DNA from: CAZSXU01 sp964610505
Lineage (GTDB): Bacteria > Arandabacterota > Arandabacteria > JAGLYR01
Direction: 5' to 3'
NCBI GenBank assembly: GCA_964610505.1
Contig: CAZSXU010000011.1
Span: forward strand, 1-64,000
Length of the DNA stretch: 64,000 nucleotides
Of the stretch, positions 43,301 through 52,182 are shown in pieces (position 1 is the stretch's first letter; each line of letters starts with the position of its first letter). The position numbers and the translations under genes were made by a program. The notes beneath the pieces were generated by a model. It worked only from the letters and a program-made list of their open reading frames with translations, was not told where the DNA came from and did no database searches.

Positions 43301-45841
43301 ATGCGAAGGGTGGAGACAACCGGGGCGGCATGTGTGGTGGGACTGTTTCTACTTTCGCACGCCGTTTCCTGGGGCCCGGAACCGGCGCGCCTCGCCCTGG
43401 GCGCCGTTTCCCTTTTCCTCGTACCCGGCTACCTCATCGGACGACGGATCTGGCATCGATCCCGCTGGGGCCTCATCCACTGGGTCTGCATCTCCGCCTG
43501 TCTCAGTCTCGGCGTGGACGTTCTCACGGCAGGGGTCTTCTACCTCCTGCGAATGAACGCCGGTCTGCTGGTCTACGCTCTCTGTGGCCTGACCCTCCTT
43601 CTGTCGGTCGTCCTGATGTCGGGGGCGGCCGGTGTTCCTTCGCGGCCTCTCCCCACCCAGGTTCTCTCGATCAAACGCGACCGCCAATGGATGCTCGCCA
43701 CGGCGGTGTTCGCAGCCGCCCTTTCCCTGATCCTCCTCTTCTCCCCCCTCGAGATAGGGTACGGAGAGGACATGCTCGGGCACATCGCCGTCAGCAGGGA
43801 AATCGTGGATACCGGGCAGATCGTTCCGCTCCACGAGTTCTACGCCGGGGACGAGCCCATGGGGGAGGACCCGAGAGTCGGCCTTCTTCATGCCGTCATC
43901 GCTTCACTCGGGCAGGGCTCCGGAGCCGAAATGCTGGAGACCTGGCTGTGGCTGCGGCCGTTGTTCTCCCTCCTGCTGGTTCTCAGTTTCGGTCTCTTCG
44001 CCAATGTCGTGTTCCAGGACTACCGCAGGAGTTTCTTCGCGACCGTTCTCTTTGCTTTCTTGTACGGGGGCGATGCGCGTTCGGCCAACATGGTCATCTA
44101 TCCCTCCAGCATCGGGATGTGCGTCTACTGGACGGGTGTGTTCCTGGCTTTCGAATACGGTCGCCGCGGCGGGCGCGATCTGTTCTGGGGATCCGCCCTG
44201 TTCGTGCCGCTGGCTGCAATGATTCACGTGACGCCTTTCATCAATCTCTGGCTGTCTCTCGCCGCCCTGTGCGTTCTCCTGGCACTCCTGGCCGAGAGCA
44301 AGCGTCCCTTCGCTCTCCGCACGGCGAAGGTTCTGGGAACCGGTACCCTGCTCGCCGCCCCCTATCTACTGATACGATTCCTGTCGTCGTACGGTGTCGT
44401 CAATCCCATCCATCGAATGCCGCAGAACGTCTTGCATCTGGGCGGAGGCTGGCTTCTTCCCCATCCCGTCTGGACGATTCATTGGTTCATGTGGGTCGGG
44501 CTTCTGGCGATCCCCCTGGGATTGTCGCTGGTCGGGCGCGCCCGAAAGGACGAGGGGCTGATGCTGCTCTTCGGTAACGCGCTCGTGGGCACGCTGCTGT
44601 CGGCGGTGCCGCCCCTCTTTACAATGGGATACCGGGCCTTCAATTTCCTCGCGCTGCGGTTCATGATGTTGGTTCCGCACATCACCATCCTCGCCCTCTT
44701 TCTGTCCGGCTCCGCCGTGGGGGCGTGGAGAAGACGGGGCCGCGCCGCAAGGGATCTGATGTTCATCGGCCTCGTTATTGTTCTGATCCTCCCGGACGCG
44801 CGGGACCAATCGGGGATCTTCCTCCGCCACCTGACTCGCTTCGGGAAACACCCCCGCAGCGCGCTCGATCTGCGGGACGCGTTCCGTGAACTCGACAAAA
44901 CCGCCGACGGGCCCGGTGTCGTTCTCGCCGATCCCCTCACCGGCTACGCGGCCGCCGCCATGACGCGCCACGCCGTGATCGCCATGCCCCCCAGTCATTC
45001 GTCTCCCAGGGATTCCCTCTCGATTGCCAGGGTCCACGACGTGAGCCTGGCTCTGAATCCCAACACGCCCCTGGACGAATCGATCCGCATTATGCGCAGA
45101 TACAGGGTTTCGCATGTGATGCTGAACCACACTTTCGAGCAATCCGTTCTCGGTTACGGTTTCGTTCTCAACCCGGATCGATTTGAAGAGCAGCGGGCGC
45201 ACTTCGATTCTCACGCCGAGTATTTCGAGCCCGTCGCCTCTCTCGATGATGTTCACATATACCGCCTCCGGCCCGGCGGCCCGGCGGCCTCTCCGGCTCC
45301 CCGAGACGCGCAGCGCTCCTCGGACGATCCGGGCCGCTTCCATCTCCCGAAGCCGGAGGCACCGGCCGAGTTCGATGGACAGTTCCGGCTTCTCGGGGCC
45401 GAGATCCGTGAAGAGCAAGCGTCCAGGGGGGAAACGATCCACCTGGTTTGCTGCTGGACGAGAATGGGGGAGAGCGAGTTCGAGAAGGAGTACCAGGTGC
45501 ATGTCCGGTTTGATCGCGACTATCCCAAGGGACGGTTCTGGCGTCCGGGCTGGTCCAAACCCTACCGGAGATGGCTCGAGTGGCGCCGAAAGCAAAGGTA
45601 CCGCTTCAGAGTCGTTCGCTCACCCGTGGAGAACATCCTGCCGCCCGCGCGGTGGGGGCCGGGCAACGCGGTGATCGATTCGTTCCACGTCAACATCCCG
45701 ATGAATGTGGCCCCCGGGCGATACCGGGTCAAGGTCTGCCTCGCGGCAAGGCCCGTGCACCCCGAAATGTACCTCAGCGATCTCCTGCACGATGCGGACC
45801 GCTTCGACGGAATCCCCATCGGGTGGATTGACATCCGCTAG
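43301..45841 (+). CDS. Large polytopic membrane protein with C-terminal soluble domain, likely GT-C-like
   Basis: An 846-residue protein. Residues 1-520 hold about 12 membrane segments with an acidic loop after segment four or five (GYGEDMLGHIAVSREIVDTG), a layout reminiscent of GT-C glycosyltransferases, whose first periplasmic loop carries acidic catalytic residues. The C-terminal 320 residues are soluble; they include a segment describing a nucleotide-free alpha/beta region and a final beta domain (YQVHVRFDRDYPKGRFWRPG...). No family is certain. The ATG at 43301 has GAGGAG just upstream; an earlier start at 43214 would lie inside the MITE-like element. Probable role in envelope glycan or lipid modification, by inference. 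Confidence 0.75.
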   Translation: MRRVETTGAACVVGLFLLSHAVSWGPEPARLALGAVSLFLVPGYLIGRRIWHRSRWGLIHWVCISACLSLGVDVLTAGVFYLLRMNAGLLVYALCGLTLLLSVVLMSGAAGVPSRPLPTQVLSIKRDRQWMLATAVFAAALSLILLFSPLEIGYGEDMLGHIAVSREIVDTGQIVPLHEFYAGDEPMGEDPRVGLLHAVIASLGQGSGAEMLETWLWLRPLFSLLLVLSFGLFANVVFQDYRRSFFATVLFAFLYGGDARSANMVIYPSSIGMCVYWTGVFLAFEYGRRGGRDLFWGSALFVPLAAMIHVTPFINLWLSLAALCVLLALLAESKRPFALRTAKVLGTGTLLAAPYLLIRFLSSYGVVNPIHRMPQNVLHLGGGWLLPHPVWTIHWFMWVGLLAIPLGLSLVGRARKDEGLMLLFGNALVGTLLSAVPPLFTMGYRAFNFLALRFMMLVPHITILALFLSGSAVGAWRRRGRAARDLMFIGLVIVLILPDARDQSGIFLRHLTRFGKHPRSALDLRDAFRELDKTADGPGVVLADPLTGYAAAAMTRHAVIAMPPSHSSPRDSLSIARVHDVSLALNPNTPLDESIRIMRRYRVSHVMLNHTFEQSVLGYGFVLNPDRFEEQRAHFDSHAEYFEPVASLDDVHIYRLRPGGPAASPAPRDAQRSSDDPGRFHLPKPEAPAEFDGQFRLLGAEIREEQASRGETIHLVCCWTRMGESEFEKEYQVHVRFDRDYPKGRFWRPGWSKPYRRWLEWRRKQRYRFRVVRSPVENILPPARWGPGNAVIDSFHVNIPMNVAPGRYRVKVCLAARPVHPEMYLSDLLHDADRFDGIPIGWIDIR

Positions 45842-45984
45842 CGGAGAATCGGGATCCCTCCCGCATCTTTGCTTTGCCACTCCGCGACAGTACATTCTAC
45901 AAACGACGCGAAGGAATACTGATGGAAAAATGAGAGGCGAGCAGTTGGAGAGCTTCTTCTCCAATGCCTTTTTCCAAGAACGAT

Positions 45985-46075
45985 TTCCGATTGCCGATTC
46001 ACGATTTCCCGGAATTCAAAGAAGAAGAGGGCGGAGGAAAACCCAGAGACGGAAGTGGGAAATGGGAAATGGAGA
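45985..46075. repeat. Two 7-nt-period arrays
   Basis: CGATTTC, CGATTGC and CGATTCA (45985-46020), then GGGAAGT and GGGAAAT (46052-46075), lie between the convergent membrane protein and tRNA genes. They belong to the period-7 family with different unit sequences. Confidence 0.5.
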
Positions 46076-46116
46076 TAGAATTCGGAGGGGGTCCGGGAGA
46101 CCCCCTCCGAATTCTA
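46076..46116 (-). terminator. Perfect 18-bp hairpin directly downstream of tRNA-Asp
   Basis: TAGAATTCGGAGGGGGTC (46076-46093) pairs exactly with GACCCCCTCCGAATTCTA (46099-46116) around a 5-base loop. It abuts the encoded CCA end of tRNA-Asp, so it probably stops that transcript and may guide 3' processing. The minus-strand tail is T/C-rich without a long T-run. Confidence 0.7.
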
Positions 46117-46194
46117 TGGCGGGGCCGACGGGACTTGAACCCGCGACCTCTGGCTTGACAGGCCAGCGTGCTAACCAGACTGCACCACGGCCCC
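46117..46194 (-). tRNA. tRNA-Asp (anticodon GTC), CCA encoded
   Basis: The minus strand folds into a cloverleaf. The acceptor stem GGGGCCG pairs with CGGCCCC, the anticodon stem CTGGC/GCCAG encloses loop CTGTCAA with anticodon GTC, the T-arm has GGGTTCAAGTCCC, the discriminator base is G, and CCA follows in the DNA (46119-46117). It is 75 bases plus CCA. Downstream is a perfect hairpin; upstream, 68 bases away, is the end of the GNAT gene on the same strand. Confidence 0.96.
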
Positions 46195-46261
46195 GCTCAG
46201 ATCCGGTAAATTACCAGAACGGGGCCCCGTTGTCAACGCAAATCCTCGGGCCCCGATGCCT

Positions 46262-47371
46262 TCAGAAGACATCAAAATCCCCCCAGGAGACGTGCCACGA
46301 CTCCCGGGCAACGAGGGGCCCCAAATCCATTCGCCCGTCCAGGGCCTCCCCCAGAAGGATGTACTCATGCGGATTCAATCGTGAAGGAATGCGCACGAAG
46401 CCGGCTCTTCGGAGCGCTTCGATCGGGGCTCCCCCGGCCTGGAGCATGCAGGAAACCATGTCGACGCCGTCACCGATCGTGTCGAGCGCCGCCGCCACAA
46501 GAGCGTCCGCCGCCTCTCTCTCGGAAGGTTCAACCAGGACTTCGAGGATCACCCCGAGGCGCAGGGTTTCCCACCGGGCCGTCCGCGTAACCGTCAGCCC
46601 GACCAGGTCTCCGCCCCGGTACGCTCCCAGCACACGGTAGCATCCCCTCGGATCGCCGAACCATCTCCAGGACAAGAACGCCCGGTCCTTCATCACGGAG
46701 TACCGGTAGTGCCGCGAGACTCGCTCCCACAGGCGGTCGAGCGACTCGTCCGCCTGTCTCAACTCTTTGATTTCGACGCCTCGCCGGCCGGCTCTCGGCC
46801 GGCGGGCGGTGTTCCACAGGGTCACGGGTCCGGCCGCCAGAGCGCCCAGCGCGCGGGACAAGGGCGAGTTTCCCATCGCCGCCCGGCAGACTTCTCTCGG
46901 GCGGATGATTCGATAGAGCATCGCCGGAGCGACAAAGGGCACCCGCCCCAGTTTTCGGGTCTGGACCTTGAGCTGCGGAGCGTTGGACAGACGAACGAAT
47001 CCCAACATCAACCACAGATCCCGATCGAGCTCCTGCTTCCGCTGAACGCGGTCCACCGCGGGCCCGAATCCCCGCCCGCGCAGATCCGGCTTCACGATGA
47101 AGTTCACGTACATGACGGCCGTCGTTTCGGTCTGATCCAGCTTGAAACGTGTAGGTAGCGCTCCCAGTTCCCCCACGATCTCTCCGTCGATCTCGGCGAT
47201 CGTGACCACCCCGGACCCGGCGGGATTCCTCACGTACTGCCAGTCGAAGAACGCCTCCCGGCCGGATTCAACGTCGTCCCCGTAGACCTCCCTGCGGAGA
47301 CGGAGCAATCCGGGGCGATCCTCCGGGCGAGAGGGTCGAACCACGAGTTCCGTGTCCTGCGTTGATTCCAT
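46262..47371 (-). CDS. GNAT-family N-acetyltransferase-like protein
   Basis: A 369-residue protein with two acetyltransferase-type domains. The N-terminal half is a recognisable GNAT fold (VVRPSRPEDRPGLLRLRREVY, then VNFIVKPDLRGRGFGPAVDRV, the latter giving the R-G-x-G acetyl-CoA loop). The C-terminal half (about 190-369) repeats the plan more loosely (YRVLGAYRGGDLVGLTVTRTA). Substrate unknown. The ATG at 47371 is chosen over an upstream start because AAGGA lies seven bases before it. It lies downstream of a small EamA-type transporter on the same strand and may share its transcript. Confidence 0.8.
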   Translation of the reverse strand: MESTQDTELVVRPSRPEDRPGLLRLRREVYGDDVESGREAFFDWQYVRNPAGSGVVTIAEIDGEIVGELGALPTRFKLDQTETTAVMYVNFIVKPDLRGRGFGPAVDRVQRKQELDRDLWLMLGFVRLSNAPQLKVQTRKLGRVPFVAPAMLYRIIRPREVCRAAMGNSPLSRALGALAAGPVTLWNTARRPRAGRRGVEIKELRQADESLDRLWERVSRHYRYSVMKDRAFLSWRWFGDPRGCYRVLGAYRGGDLVGLTVTRTARWETLRLGVILEVLVEPSEREAADALVAAALDTIGDGVDMVSCMLQAGGAPIEALRRAGFVRIPSRLNPHEYILLGEALDGRMDLGPLVARESWHVSWGDFDVF

Positions 47372-47478
47372 GGATCGTTCCTTGGATTCCACCGGGGAGC
47401 CCGGAAGCATGAAGGCCGGCATAGGCCGGGGCGCGGAGGTCGTCCCCGCACCCGATCACGCAGTCCGGCCGGCCGGCG

Positions 47479-47844
47479 CTATGTCCGAGAGATCACGAAC
47501 GCGCCCACACAGATCAAGACAATCCCCACCCAGCGAAGCGATGGAATCGGTTCGTGGAACAAGATCCGGCACGCGATCTGCATGAGAACGAAGGTCAGGC
47601 TCAGATACGGGTACGCGTAGCTCGGATCGCGCGTCGAGAGGATGTCGAACCAGAAGAGTGAACTGAGGGCCGTCACTCCAAGGCCCAGCCAGATGTAGGG
47701 AGAGGTGGCCACCTTGAAGATTCTCCCCGGAAGACCGGCCCCCGTGAGGGAGAACCCGTGCATCCGATCCAACCCGAACTTGATGATCAGCTGGCCGGCC
47801 ACCAGGCAGACGACCGATCCGGCAATGAAGAGAGCGGTCCTCAA
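47479..47844 (-). CDS. Small EamA/DMT-type membrane protein
   Basis: A 121-residue protein with four predicted membrane helices (about 3-22, 45-65, 72-92 and 100-119), half the size of a normal DMT transporter and similar to ArnE/ArnF or SMR subunits, which act as dimers. Motifs include VAGQLIIKFGLDR in the first helix and YAYPYLSLTFVLMQIACRILFHEP, typical of EamA halves. The TTG start at 47844 is supported by AGGAGG seven bases upstream. It possibly exports or flips a lipid-linked sugar or an amine; unknown. Confidence 0.8.
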   Translation of the reverse strand: MRTALFIAGSVVCLVAGQLIIKFGLDRMHGFSLTGAGLPGRIFKVATSPYIWLGLGVTALSSLFWFDILSTRDPSYAYPYLSLTFVLMQIACRILFHEPIPSLRWVGIVLICVGAFVISRT

Positions 47845-47974
47845 TATTCCCCCTCCTATTCTGCGATACCGGGAGGATTCTTCCAGAGTACTCGAACGGC
47901 CGTCAAGCGCGAACTTCCCCGAGACGGATCTTCCGGAGACCCCCGAGCCTCACGTTCCTATATCGGTCCGACGG

Positions 47975-48078
47975 CCTCGAGACTGGACCGTCCAAGCGCC
48001 GTATCCGGTCCCGCATGACCCTGAGACCGGACCGTTCAAGCGCCGTATCCGGTCCCGCGTGACCCTGAGACCGGACCG
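47975..48078. repeat. 44-bp tandem repeat with internal hairpins (about 2.4 copies)
   Basis: Units starting at 47975, 48019 and 48063 are nearly identical. The second unit carries GACCGGA and, 16 bases on, TCCGGTC, able to form a stem. The last unit is cut short right at the nagZ stop. It lies between nagZ and the EamA gene and may act as a transcription or mRNA-stability element. Repeats are contiguous without spacers, so it is not CRISPR. Confidence 0.6.
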
Positions 48079-48081
48079 TTC

Positions 48082-49572
48082 TCAACCACCCGTCTCGCCG
48101 AACAGTCTCTCCACCAGGGCTCGGAGCGCACATGGAGAGAAATCATAAGTGGCCACCCGGGCGGCGTCCTTTTCCCCTTCGGGCAACGCCCAGGGGTTGA
48201 GGGCCGCCACCAGGATCCGCCTGGGTGAGCACTCTGAAATCGACCTCACCAGATCCGCCTGCCAGGAAACCAGAGGACCGCGACAGAGGACAAGAACCAC
48301 GATTGCCATGCACCCGTCGAGCGTAGCCACCGGCACCGACTCGCCGGGAACGGCCCGGACGACCTGCACGCGGTCATGCCTCAGACGAAGATCCCGCTCA
48401 AAGGAAGCGGCGTCAATGCCGCCCTCGGGCAGAGGTGCGTCCGGCACCAGAACACCGAGCCGATCACCCTCGCCGATCCGGAGCGGGATGAGGTCATGCG
48501 GATCTGCAAGCACGCGAATGCCCCGCCTTCGCGCTTCGCGAAACACGTCCCCGCCGGTTGCGTTTCCGGGAGCCGGAATGCCCTTCTTCAGCGCTCGAAT
48601 TCGGCCAAACGACTCCCGAAGCCTCTCGGTCGAGAGACGCCCCTCGGCCGCCGCCAGGGCGGCGCGAACGTCCGAGGACACGGCCTCCTGCCGCGCGTCC
48701 AGCAGCAGGTCGGCGCCGGCCGAGAGACCGCGAAGCGCCGCCTCCCCCACGGAACGGCCCCTCGAGACGGCCACCATCTCAAGGGCGTCCGTAATCACAA
48801 CGCCGTCGAAGCCGATCTCGTCTCTCAACAGATCCCCGACGATCCGCCGGGAAAAGGTGGCCGGTTCGTTCGTCCCGCCCGTGACGGCGGGGAACGCGAC
48901 ATGGGCCGTCATCACCAGGTCCACGCCCGCCTCGATCGCCGCTCTGAAGGGCGGCAGGGCACAACGTCGCAAGTCCTCCGGGCTTCGGGCGTCTACCGGA
49001 AGCGTCTTGTGCGAATCCTGTCTCGTCGATCCGTGACCCGGGAAGTGCTTCGCCGTAGAGAGCACGCCGCCGGCCCTCAGGCCCTCCAGCGTTCGAACAC
49101 CCAGCCTCGAGACGACGGACGGGTCGCTCCCGAAAGAACGAGGGCCGATCACGGGGTTGTCCGGCTCGTCGTTGACATCCAGACAGGGCGCCAGATTGAG
49201 GTTGATCCCCGCCCTGCGCAACCGAGTCCCGACCAGACGGGCGGACTCAAAGGCCAGCGATCCGGATTCGGCGGATCCCAGAGCCATGGCCGCAGGCGCC
49301 GGATCGTCCATCCCCAGAATCGGAGAGAGAAAACCGCCTTCTTCGTCGGCGGAGATCAACAGTGGAGAGAACCCGCCCTCGACCGCCAGTCGCTCCAGAC
49401 GCCCGGTCAGCGTCCGAAGCGCGGGAAGCGATTCCACGTTGCGGCGGAACAGAATCACGCCCGCCGGAGCCAGGTCCGAGAAGCGCCGCTCCCAGTCCGG
49501 GGAAAGTCGAGTCCCCGGGACCCCCACCATCATGAGCTGGCCCAACGCTCGTTTCCATTCCCGATCGGACAT
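48082..49572 (-). CDS. nagZ: Beta-N-acetylglucosaminidase NagZ-like (GH3)
   Basis: Family GH3 hydrolase that removes N-acetylglucosamine from muropeptides in peptidoglycan recycling. The 496-residue protein has the N-terminal barrel with the signature TAKHFPGHGSTRQDSHKTLP (about 170-190), supplying the His/Asp acid-base pair, and the nucleophile Asp in IGFDGVVITDALEM. A second domain (about 350-496) is present, as in longer Gram-positive-type NagZ. No signal peptide is seen, so it acts in the cytosol. It follows the SpoIID gene by 51 bases, with a short period-7 run (about 49573-49600) in the gap, and sits in one orientation with anmK and a sugar ABC importer. Confidence 0.9.
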   Translation of the reverse strand: MSDREWKRALGQLMMVGVPGTRLSPDWERRFSDLAPAGVILFRRNVESLPALRTLTGRLERLAVEGGFSPLLISADEEGGFLSPILGMDDPAPAAMALGSAESGSLAFESARLVGTRLRRAGINLNLAPCLDVNDEPDNPVIGPRSFGSDPSVVSRLGVRTLEGLRAGGVLSTAKHFPGHGSTRQDSHKTLPVDARSPEDLRRCALPPFRAAIEAGVDLVMTAHVAFPAVTGGTNEPATFSRRIVGDLLRDEIGFDGVVITDALEMVAVSRGRSVGEAALRGLSAGADLLLDARQEAVSSDVRAALAAAEGRLSTERLRESFGRIRALKKGIPAPGNATGGDVFREARRRGIRVLADPHDLIPLRIGEGDRLGVLVPDAPLPEGGIDAASFERDLRLRHDRVQVVRAVPGESVPVATLDGCMAIVVLVLCRGPLVSWQADLVRSISECSPRRILVAALNPWALPEGEKDAARVATYDFSPCALRALVERLFGETGG

Positions 49573-49623
49573 TGAGATTCCCGGGATCGTGAATCGTGAG
49601 TCGTTCCCCGCGGTTGATCCAGG

Positions 49624-50910
49624 CTAGGAAACCGGGTCGTAGAGGATTCGATCGAGCCGGCTGCCGGGGTAATAGTGCTTGAGGATCTGTTCGTAGCGCT
49701 TTCCCTCGCGGGCCATACCGATGGCCCCCTCCTGGCACATCCCGACGCCATGTCCGAAGCCGCGCCCCGTGGCGATCACCTGGGACACCCGCCCCCTGGA
49801 TCGCTTCACTCGAATCGAGAACTTGGCGCTCCAGAGCGATTTCCCGCTGTTGGGTTGCCGGAGAACCCAGCGAACCTGGTCGCCGTGAACCCGGTACTTC
49901 CCGCCGGCCGTACGGATTTCCAGACACTTGACGCGCCCGCACCGATGCGTTCCCTTGACCTTGATATCTCGGATCTCGCCCGGATTCGCCCCCTTGCCCA
50001 GCACGGCCGGAAGACTCCTGGAGAGGATGCGCTGCAGCTCATCGGCGTCCCAGGTTACGGTCCACTCGAAGTAGCGTGAGTGGCGGCAATAGGCGTCCCG
50101 AACCTCCGACGTGCCCCTCGCGCAATCGCGCACGCCGCGCAGGTAGGGAGCGTCCTCCTTTTCCCACACATCCCGGATGGCGGCCGTCCGTCCGCCGCAG
50201 GACGAGCTGTAGTACGCATCGATCATCTTGCCGCGGTGTACCGCGACCACGCCCTCGGTTTCCAGAATGGCCCGGTCCGCCAGCCGGTGCTCGGCCGCCG
50301 TCCCTTGATAGACTTGGTCCGCCACCGTGGCGACGAGATCGTAGTCGGGGTTCTCCCCCCTGCCGACCCGCTTGAGCGCATAGGTGCGGGCGGCCACCGC
50401 CTGCGCCTTGACCGCCTCCAGATTCTCTTCGGTGAGGTATCCGATCTCCGCCGGAACCACCCCCCGAAGGTAGGACTCGACGTCGACCTCGTTGATCACC
50501 AGCATTCCACCTCCGCCCGCAGCCAACTCAACGCGACCCCGGTACGGTTTCCCATCGACGCCGATTGCCGTGCGCGAATCCGTCCCTCCCACGCGAATGG
50601 GCAGCGAATGCTCCCGGGCCGATTGCCCCGACGAGACCCGCACGCGGGCGCTTCCCGAGCCCACCCATTCCACAACCATCGCTTCCCCCGAAGCCAGAAC
50701 CATCGAATCCGAAGGATCTCGGGGCGATGAAACTCGAAACGGACCTTCGGCACTCAGGGTCACGGATGTGACGCCTTTGGCCAGAAGAACGCGAACGACG
50801 GGAACGCCACTGGGAACGCGGCGCCACCGCGGGGCCGGAGCACAGCCGTCCAGGAGCACGGCCAGAAACCCGGCCAGCAAGCACACTTTCCAGCCCAAGC
50901 GTCGCGACAT
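49624..50910 (-). CDS. SpoIID/LytB-domain lipoprotein (putative lytic transglycosylase)
   Basis: A 428-residue lipoprotein precursor (lipobox L-D-G-Cys23). It carries a SpoIID domain from about 150 to 428, including GMLVINEVDVESYLRGVVPA, VKAQAVAARTYAL, YYSSSCGGRTA and, near the end, GFGHGVGMCQEGAIGMAREG. SpoIID-type proteins cleave glycan strands that lack stem peptides, giving anhydro ends. That product fits the neighbour anmK, which begins degradation of anhydro-MurNAc. The ATG at 50910 gives the signal; it lies 10 bases after anmK. Catalytic Glu is probably within VPAEIGY. Confidence 0.9.
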   Translation of the reverse strand: MSRRLGWKVCLLAGFLAVLLDGCAPAPRWRRVPSGVPVVRVLLAKGVTSVTLSAEGPFRVSSPRDPSDSMVLASGEAMVVEWVGSGSARVRVSSGQSAREHSLPIRVGGTDSRTAIGVDGKPYRGRVELAAGGGGMLVINEVDVESYLRGVVPAEIGYLTEENLEAVKAQAVAARTYALKRVGRGENPDYDLVATVADQVYQGTAAEHRLADRAILETEGVVAVHRGKMIDAYYSSSCGGRTAAIRDVWEKEDAPYLRGVRDCARGTSEVRDAYCRHSRYFEWTVTWDADELQRILSRSLPAVLGKGANPGEIRDIKVKGTHRCGRVKCLEIRTAGGKYRVHGDQVRWVLRQPNSGKSLWSAKFSIRVKRSRGRVSQVIATGRGFGHGVGMCQEGAIGMAREGKRYEQILKHYYPGSRLDRILYDPVS

Positions 50911-50920
50911 ATTCGTTTCC

Positions 50921-52102
50921 TCAAAGGGAGCGGCCCGGAACCAGTTCGCCCAGCACCACCGCACGACGCGCGCCGGTTGCACCCGGCACGTTCGACGGAA
51001 GTCCGTGAGCGGTTTCGTTGGCAAGAACGGCGAAAGCAATGGCTTCCTTTGCATCCGATGGAAATCCCATTTCTTCGAGGCGGACGACGGGAATCGGCTT
51101 CATCAGGGTCGAGAGTCTCTTCATCAGCGTTCGGTTGTGAATGCCGCCGCCGCTCACGATCATTCTGCCCACGGATGCCGGATCCGCCACCCATACGGCG
51201 ATTGCCTGCGCCACGGTCCTCGCCGTGAGCTCGGTGGCCGTGGCCAGAAGATCCTCGTTCGAAGCGCCGAGCGCCCGCCCCATCTCCATCACCTGTTCCA
51301 CGAACGTCTCACCGAAGACTTCCCTCCCCGTGGATTTGGGCGGGCGTTCCCGAAAATACGGATGCTCCAACAGGCGGGTGAGAAGTCCCTCGACGAGCCG
51401 GCCCTCTCCCGCTCGATCTCCGTTGCGGTCAAAGGGCGCCTCGTCGGCGCTCAGGATTCGAGACAGGCCGTCGATGACCATGTTTCCCGGCCCCGTATCG
51501 AAGGCCGTCACGGTTTCAAGGCCCAGGCCCCTGGGAAGCAGCGTCACATTGGCGATCCCACCCAGGTTCAGGAGCGCGCGCCCTTCCTCCTCGCTCCGGA
51601 ACAGCAGCCAGTCCACGTAGGGAATCAGGGGCGCGCCCTGGCCGCCCGCCGCCAGATCCCGCGCCCGGAAATTGGAGACCGTCGTCACTCCCGTTCGTTC
51701 GGCCACGACGGCGCCCTCGCCGATCTGAAGGGAGGCCCGTGGATCGTCGCCGGGAAGATGGCAGATCGTCTGCCCGTGGGACCCGATGAGATCAACCTCT
51801 TCCATCGGCACCGCGGCCTTCCGCGCAACCTCTTCGGCTGCGGCCGCGGCGGCCTCGGCCACTTCGACGTTGAGCAGACAGATCTCTCGACTCGGTCCCC
51901 CGTCGATTCCGGCGACTCGCGCCAGGCGTTCTCTGATGTCCGGCCGGAAGGGCAGGGTCGTGAAAGCAAGAAGGCGAACGGATGTTTCCGAGCCGCATCC
52001 TCTGATGTCCACCAGGGCCGCGTCCATACCGTCCATGGACGTGCCCGAGCTCAGGCCGATCACGCGGCGAACCCGTTTGCTCAGAATGGGATCGAGAAAC
52101 AA
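50921..52102 (-). CDS. anmK: Anhydro-N-acetylmuramic acid kinase
   Basis: Phosphorylates 1,6-anhydro-MurNAc while opening the anhydro ring to give MurNAc-6-phosphate, a committed recycling step. The 393-residue protein has the family motifs GLSSGTSMDGMDAAL, IGSHGQTICHLP, NLGGIANVTLLP, DTGPGNMVIDGL and IVSGGGIHNRTLM in order. The TTG at 52102 is chosen because AAGGAG lies six bases before it; the GTG at 52123 is an alternative adding seven residues. It is flanked by the ABC permease upstream and SpoIID downstream, all in one orientation. Confidence 0.95.
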   Translation of the reverse strand: MFLDPILSKRVRRVIGLSSGTSMDGMDAALVDIRGCGSETSVRLLAFTTLPFRPDIRERLARVAGIDGGPSREICLLNVEVAEAAAAAAEEVARKAAVPMEEVDLIGSHGQTICHLPGDDPRASLQIGEGAVVAERTGVTTVSNFRARDLAAGGQGAPLIPYVDWLLFRSEEEGRALLNLGGIANVTLLPRGLGLETVTAFDTGPGNMVIDGLSRILSADEAPFDRNGDRAGEGRLVEGLLTRLLEHPYFRERPPKSTGREVFGETFVEQVMEMGRALGASNEDLLATATELTARTVAQAIAVWVADPASVGRMIVSGGGIHNRTLMKRLSTLMKPIPVVRLEEMGFPSDAKEAIAFAVLANETAHGLPSNVPGATGARRAVVLGELVPGRSL

Positions 52103-52182
52103 GACCTTCTCCTTGCTCCGCACACTTGCGGGCGGGCAGCCGGCTCTTCAACCCACCGCCAAGACGGGTTTCCTCGCCCCAC

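Noticed and set aside
43150..44577. 475-codon frame overlapping the large membrane protein
   Set aside because: Basic, Arg/Gly/Pro-rich translation with no membrane segments, and its start lies inside the MITE-like element. The other frame gives coherent hydrophobic segments.
47975..48078. Possible CRISPR or attachment site in the 44-bp repeats
   Set aside because: Units are contiguous without spacers, and there is no integrase nearby.
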